NCBI GenBank assembly: GCA_014898415.1
Contig: RCTD01000002.1
Coordinates: 2,542,001-2,606,000 of the forward strand
Length of the DNA stretch: 64,000 nt
From: Stromatinia cepivora
Taxonomy: Eukaryota; Ascomycota; Leotiomycetes; Helotiales; Sclerotiniaceae
Direction of reading: 5' to 3'
Shown here: positions 63,201 through 64,000 of the stretch, piece after piece
Layout: every line of letters begins with the position of its first letter
How positions within the stretch are numbered: the first letter of the stretch is position 1
The notes under the pieces: model-generated
What the model saw: the letters and a program-made list of their open reading frames with translations, nothing else
What the model was told of the DNA's origin: nothing
Database searches by the model: none
Position numbers and translations under genes: made by a program

Positions 63201-63956
63201 ATGAATCCTCCTGGTTTACCAGACGGACCTTGCAGAGGTTGCAGCACCATAACGGATCGTCTCGTCGCCTCAGATCGAGTGTTCCACAATATCCACAATG
63301 AAAGAATGCGCGACAAAGACCACAAACTTCGGGAAAGCGAAGGAAAAGTCCGCGATCTAGAAGCTCAAGTTGAAACTATGAAACAAGAAGCAAATCTCAT
63401 GAAACCATTCCTCAAAATAGGCGCGCAGTTACGAACTCATAAAGTCTCGACGGAGAAGTCGAAGATGGGTTCGATGACATATGTAAAGATCGCAGGATCA
63501 GGGGAGGAATTACTCAACATCGGTAACGCCATGGCAGACGCACTTTTATACCAAGATATTGCTGGAAAGTACAAGCGGACGGATATCGAAGTTTACAAAC
63601 GCATGTACGCTGGTTTTCACCCCGATTTCATCCTGGCCAGCAAAGACTGCACTCGCTTTCTTGATATACTCAGTTGGCGTCGTACTATGGCTTTCTTTTA
63701 CGAGCAGCCGTATTACGAGAAGGATAAGTTCCAGTACACGGTTTTCGCACGTCAGAGCTTGACAATGAAGATTAAGCTGAGAAGATGGTCCGGAGAAGAG
63801 TTTGAGAGATACTTTAGAACCGATGAGGAGGGAGAAGTCGCATATCAAGATATGAAAGACGAATACGAGACCGAGTTGGAGAAGTATCGAAATTTCGTAA
63901 GAAGAGATAAAAAGAAGAGCCTTGGTGGATTCGTCGCGAAGCTTTGGTCTAAATGA
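63201..63956 (+). CDS. family member J: compact GN-motif protein
   Basis: A single exon of 251 residues starts at the ATG at 63201. The in-frame upstream extension is not conserved, so I start there. The N-terminus is Pro/Gly/Cys-containing (MNPPGLPDGPCRGCSTITDR), then a short coil (LRESEGKVRDLEAQVETMK). The family block is degenerate: SGEELLNIGNAMADALLYQD, without the His-Gly. FLDILSWRRTMAFFY and an acidic/basic C-terminus ending GGFVAKLWSK follow. The Trp-type C-terminal motif groups it with A, B, C and D. It is intact and close to the window edge, so the array may continue. Confidence 0.75.
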   Translation: MNPPGLPDGPCRGCSTITDRLVASDRVFHNIHNERMRDKDHKLRESEGKVRDLEAQVETMKQEANLMKPFLKIGAQLRTHKVSTEKSKMGSMTYVKIAGSGEELLNIGNAMADALLYQDIAGKYKRTDIEVYKRMYAGFHPDFILASKDCTRFLDILSWRRTMAFFYEQPYYEKDKFQYTVFARQSLTMKIKLRRWSGEEFERYFRTDEEGEVAYQDMKDEYETELEKYRNFVRRDKKKSLGGFVAKLWSK

Positions 63957-64000
63957 GGGAATTTGCTGGAATCATGGGGTAGAAACATGAAGTTGGGTAA

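Noticed and set aside
1..64000. tRNA or rRNA genes
   Set aside because: I looked for T-loop (GGTTCGA-type) and paired acceptor stems and found no convincing cloverleaf; a tRNAscan-SE run would settle this.

Overview
The window reads as nuclear DNA of a filamentous ascomycete. Genes carry short introns (about 45-65 bp) with GT/AG borders and CTRAC-like branch points, housekeeping proteins are of Pezizomycotina type, and one AT-rich block shows C-to-T/G-to-A decay of the kind left by repeat-induced point mutation (RIP). The gene set and the coiled-coil family suggest a leotiomycete, perhaps Sclerotiniaceae; this is inference.

Left part (1-23 kb). This is gene-poor. The only confident gene is a GPI-anchored-type DUF7729 surface protein (6585-8289, minus). 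From about 12 to 21 kb the minus strand holds decayed, spliced coding fragments, dispersed diverged repeats and an excess of GTAAGT donor-like sites. I read it as the remains of one or more intron-rich genes.

Middle part (23-37 kb). This is a normal housekeeping block: an ARMT1/DUF89 damage-control enzyme (minus, 5 exons), a 12-exon GAF-histidine kinase-receiver hybrid kinase (minus), the complex I subunit NDUFB3 (minus), the CCR4-NOT deadenylase CAF1 (plus), the 40S assembly factor FAF1 (minus) and the histidine-biosynthesis isomerase HIS6 (plus). I rebuilt the exons of all six and each gives an uninterrupted frame of the expected family length. NDUFB3/CAF1 and FAF1/HIS6 are divergent pairs.

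Right part (38-64 kb). Every recognisable gene here is on the plus strand and belongs to one divergent family. I count ten copies: six with uninterrupted frames (A, D, F, G, H, J), one altered at its C-terminus by a 50-bp duplication (E) and three decayed (B, C, I). Members have a variable N-terminal coiled coil, then a conserved block around Gly-Asn-x-x-Ala-His-Gly, then a C-terminal domain. Four members share a phase-2 intron at the same place in the conserved block. Two share an 11-codon first exon. The coils grow by internal repeats of 21 or 28 residues. The array is interrupted at 53.0-54.7 kb by a small RIP-decayed LTR retroelement with 150-bp LTRs, an ATCAT target-site duplication and gag remains. 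This array is the most interesting system in the window. I do not know its function.
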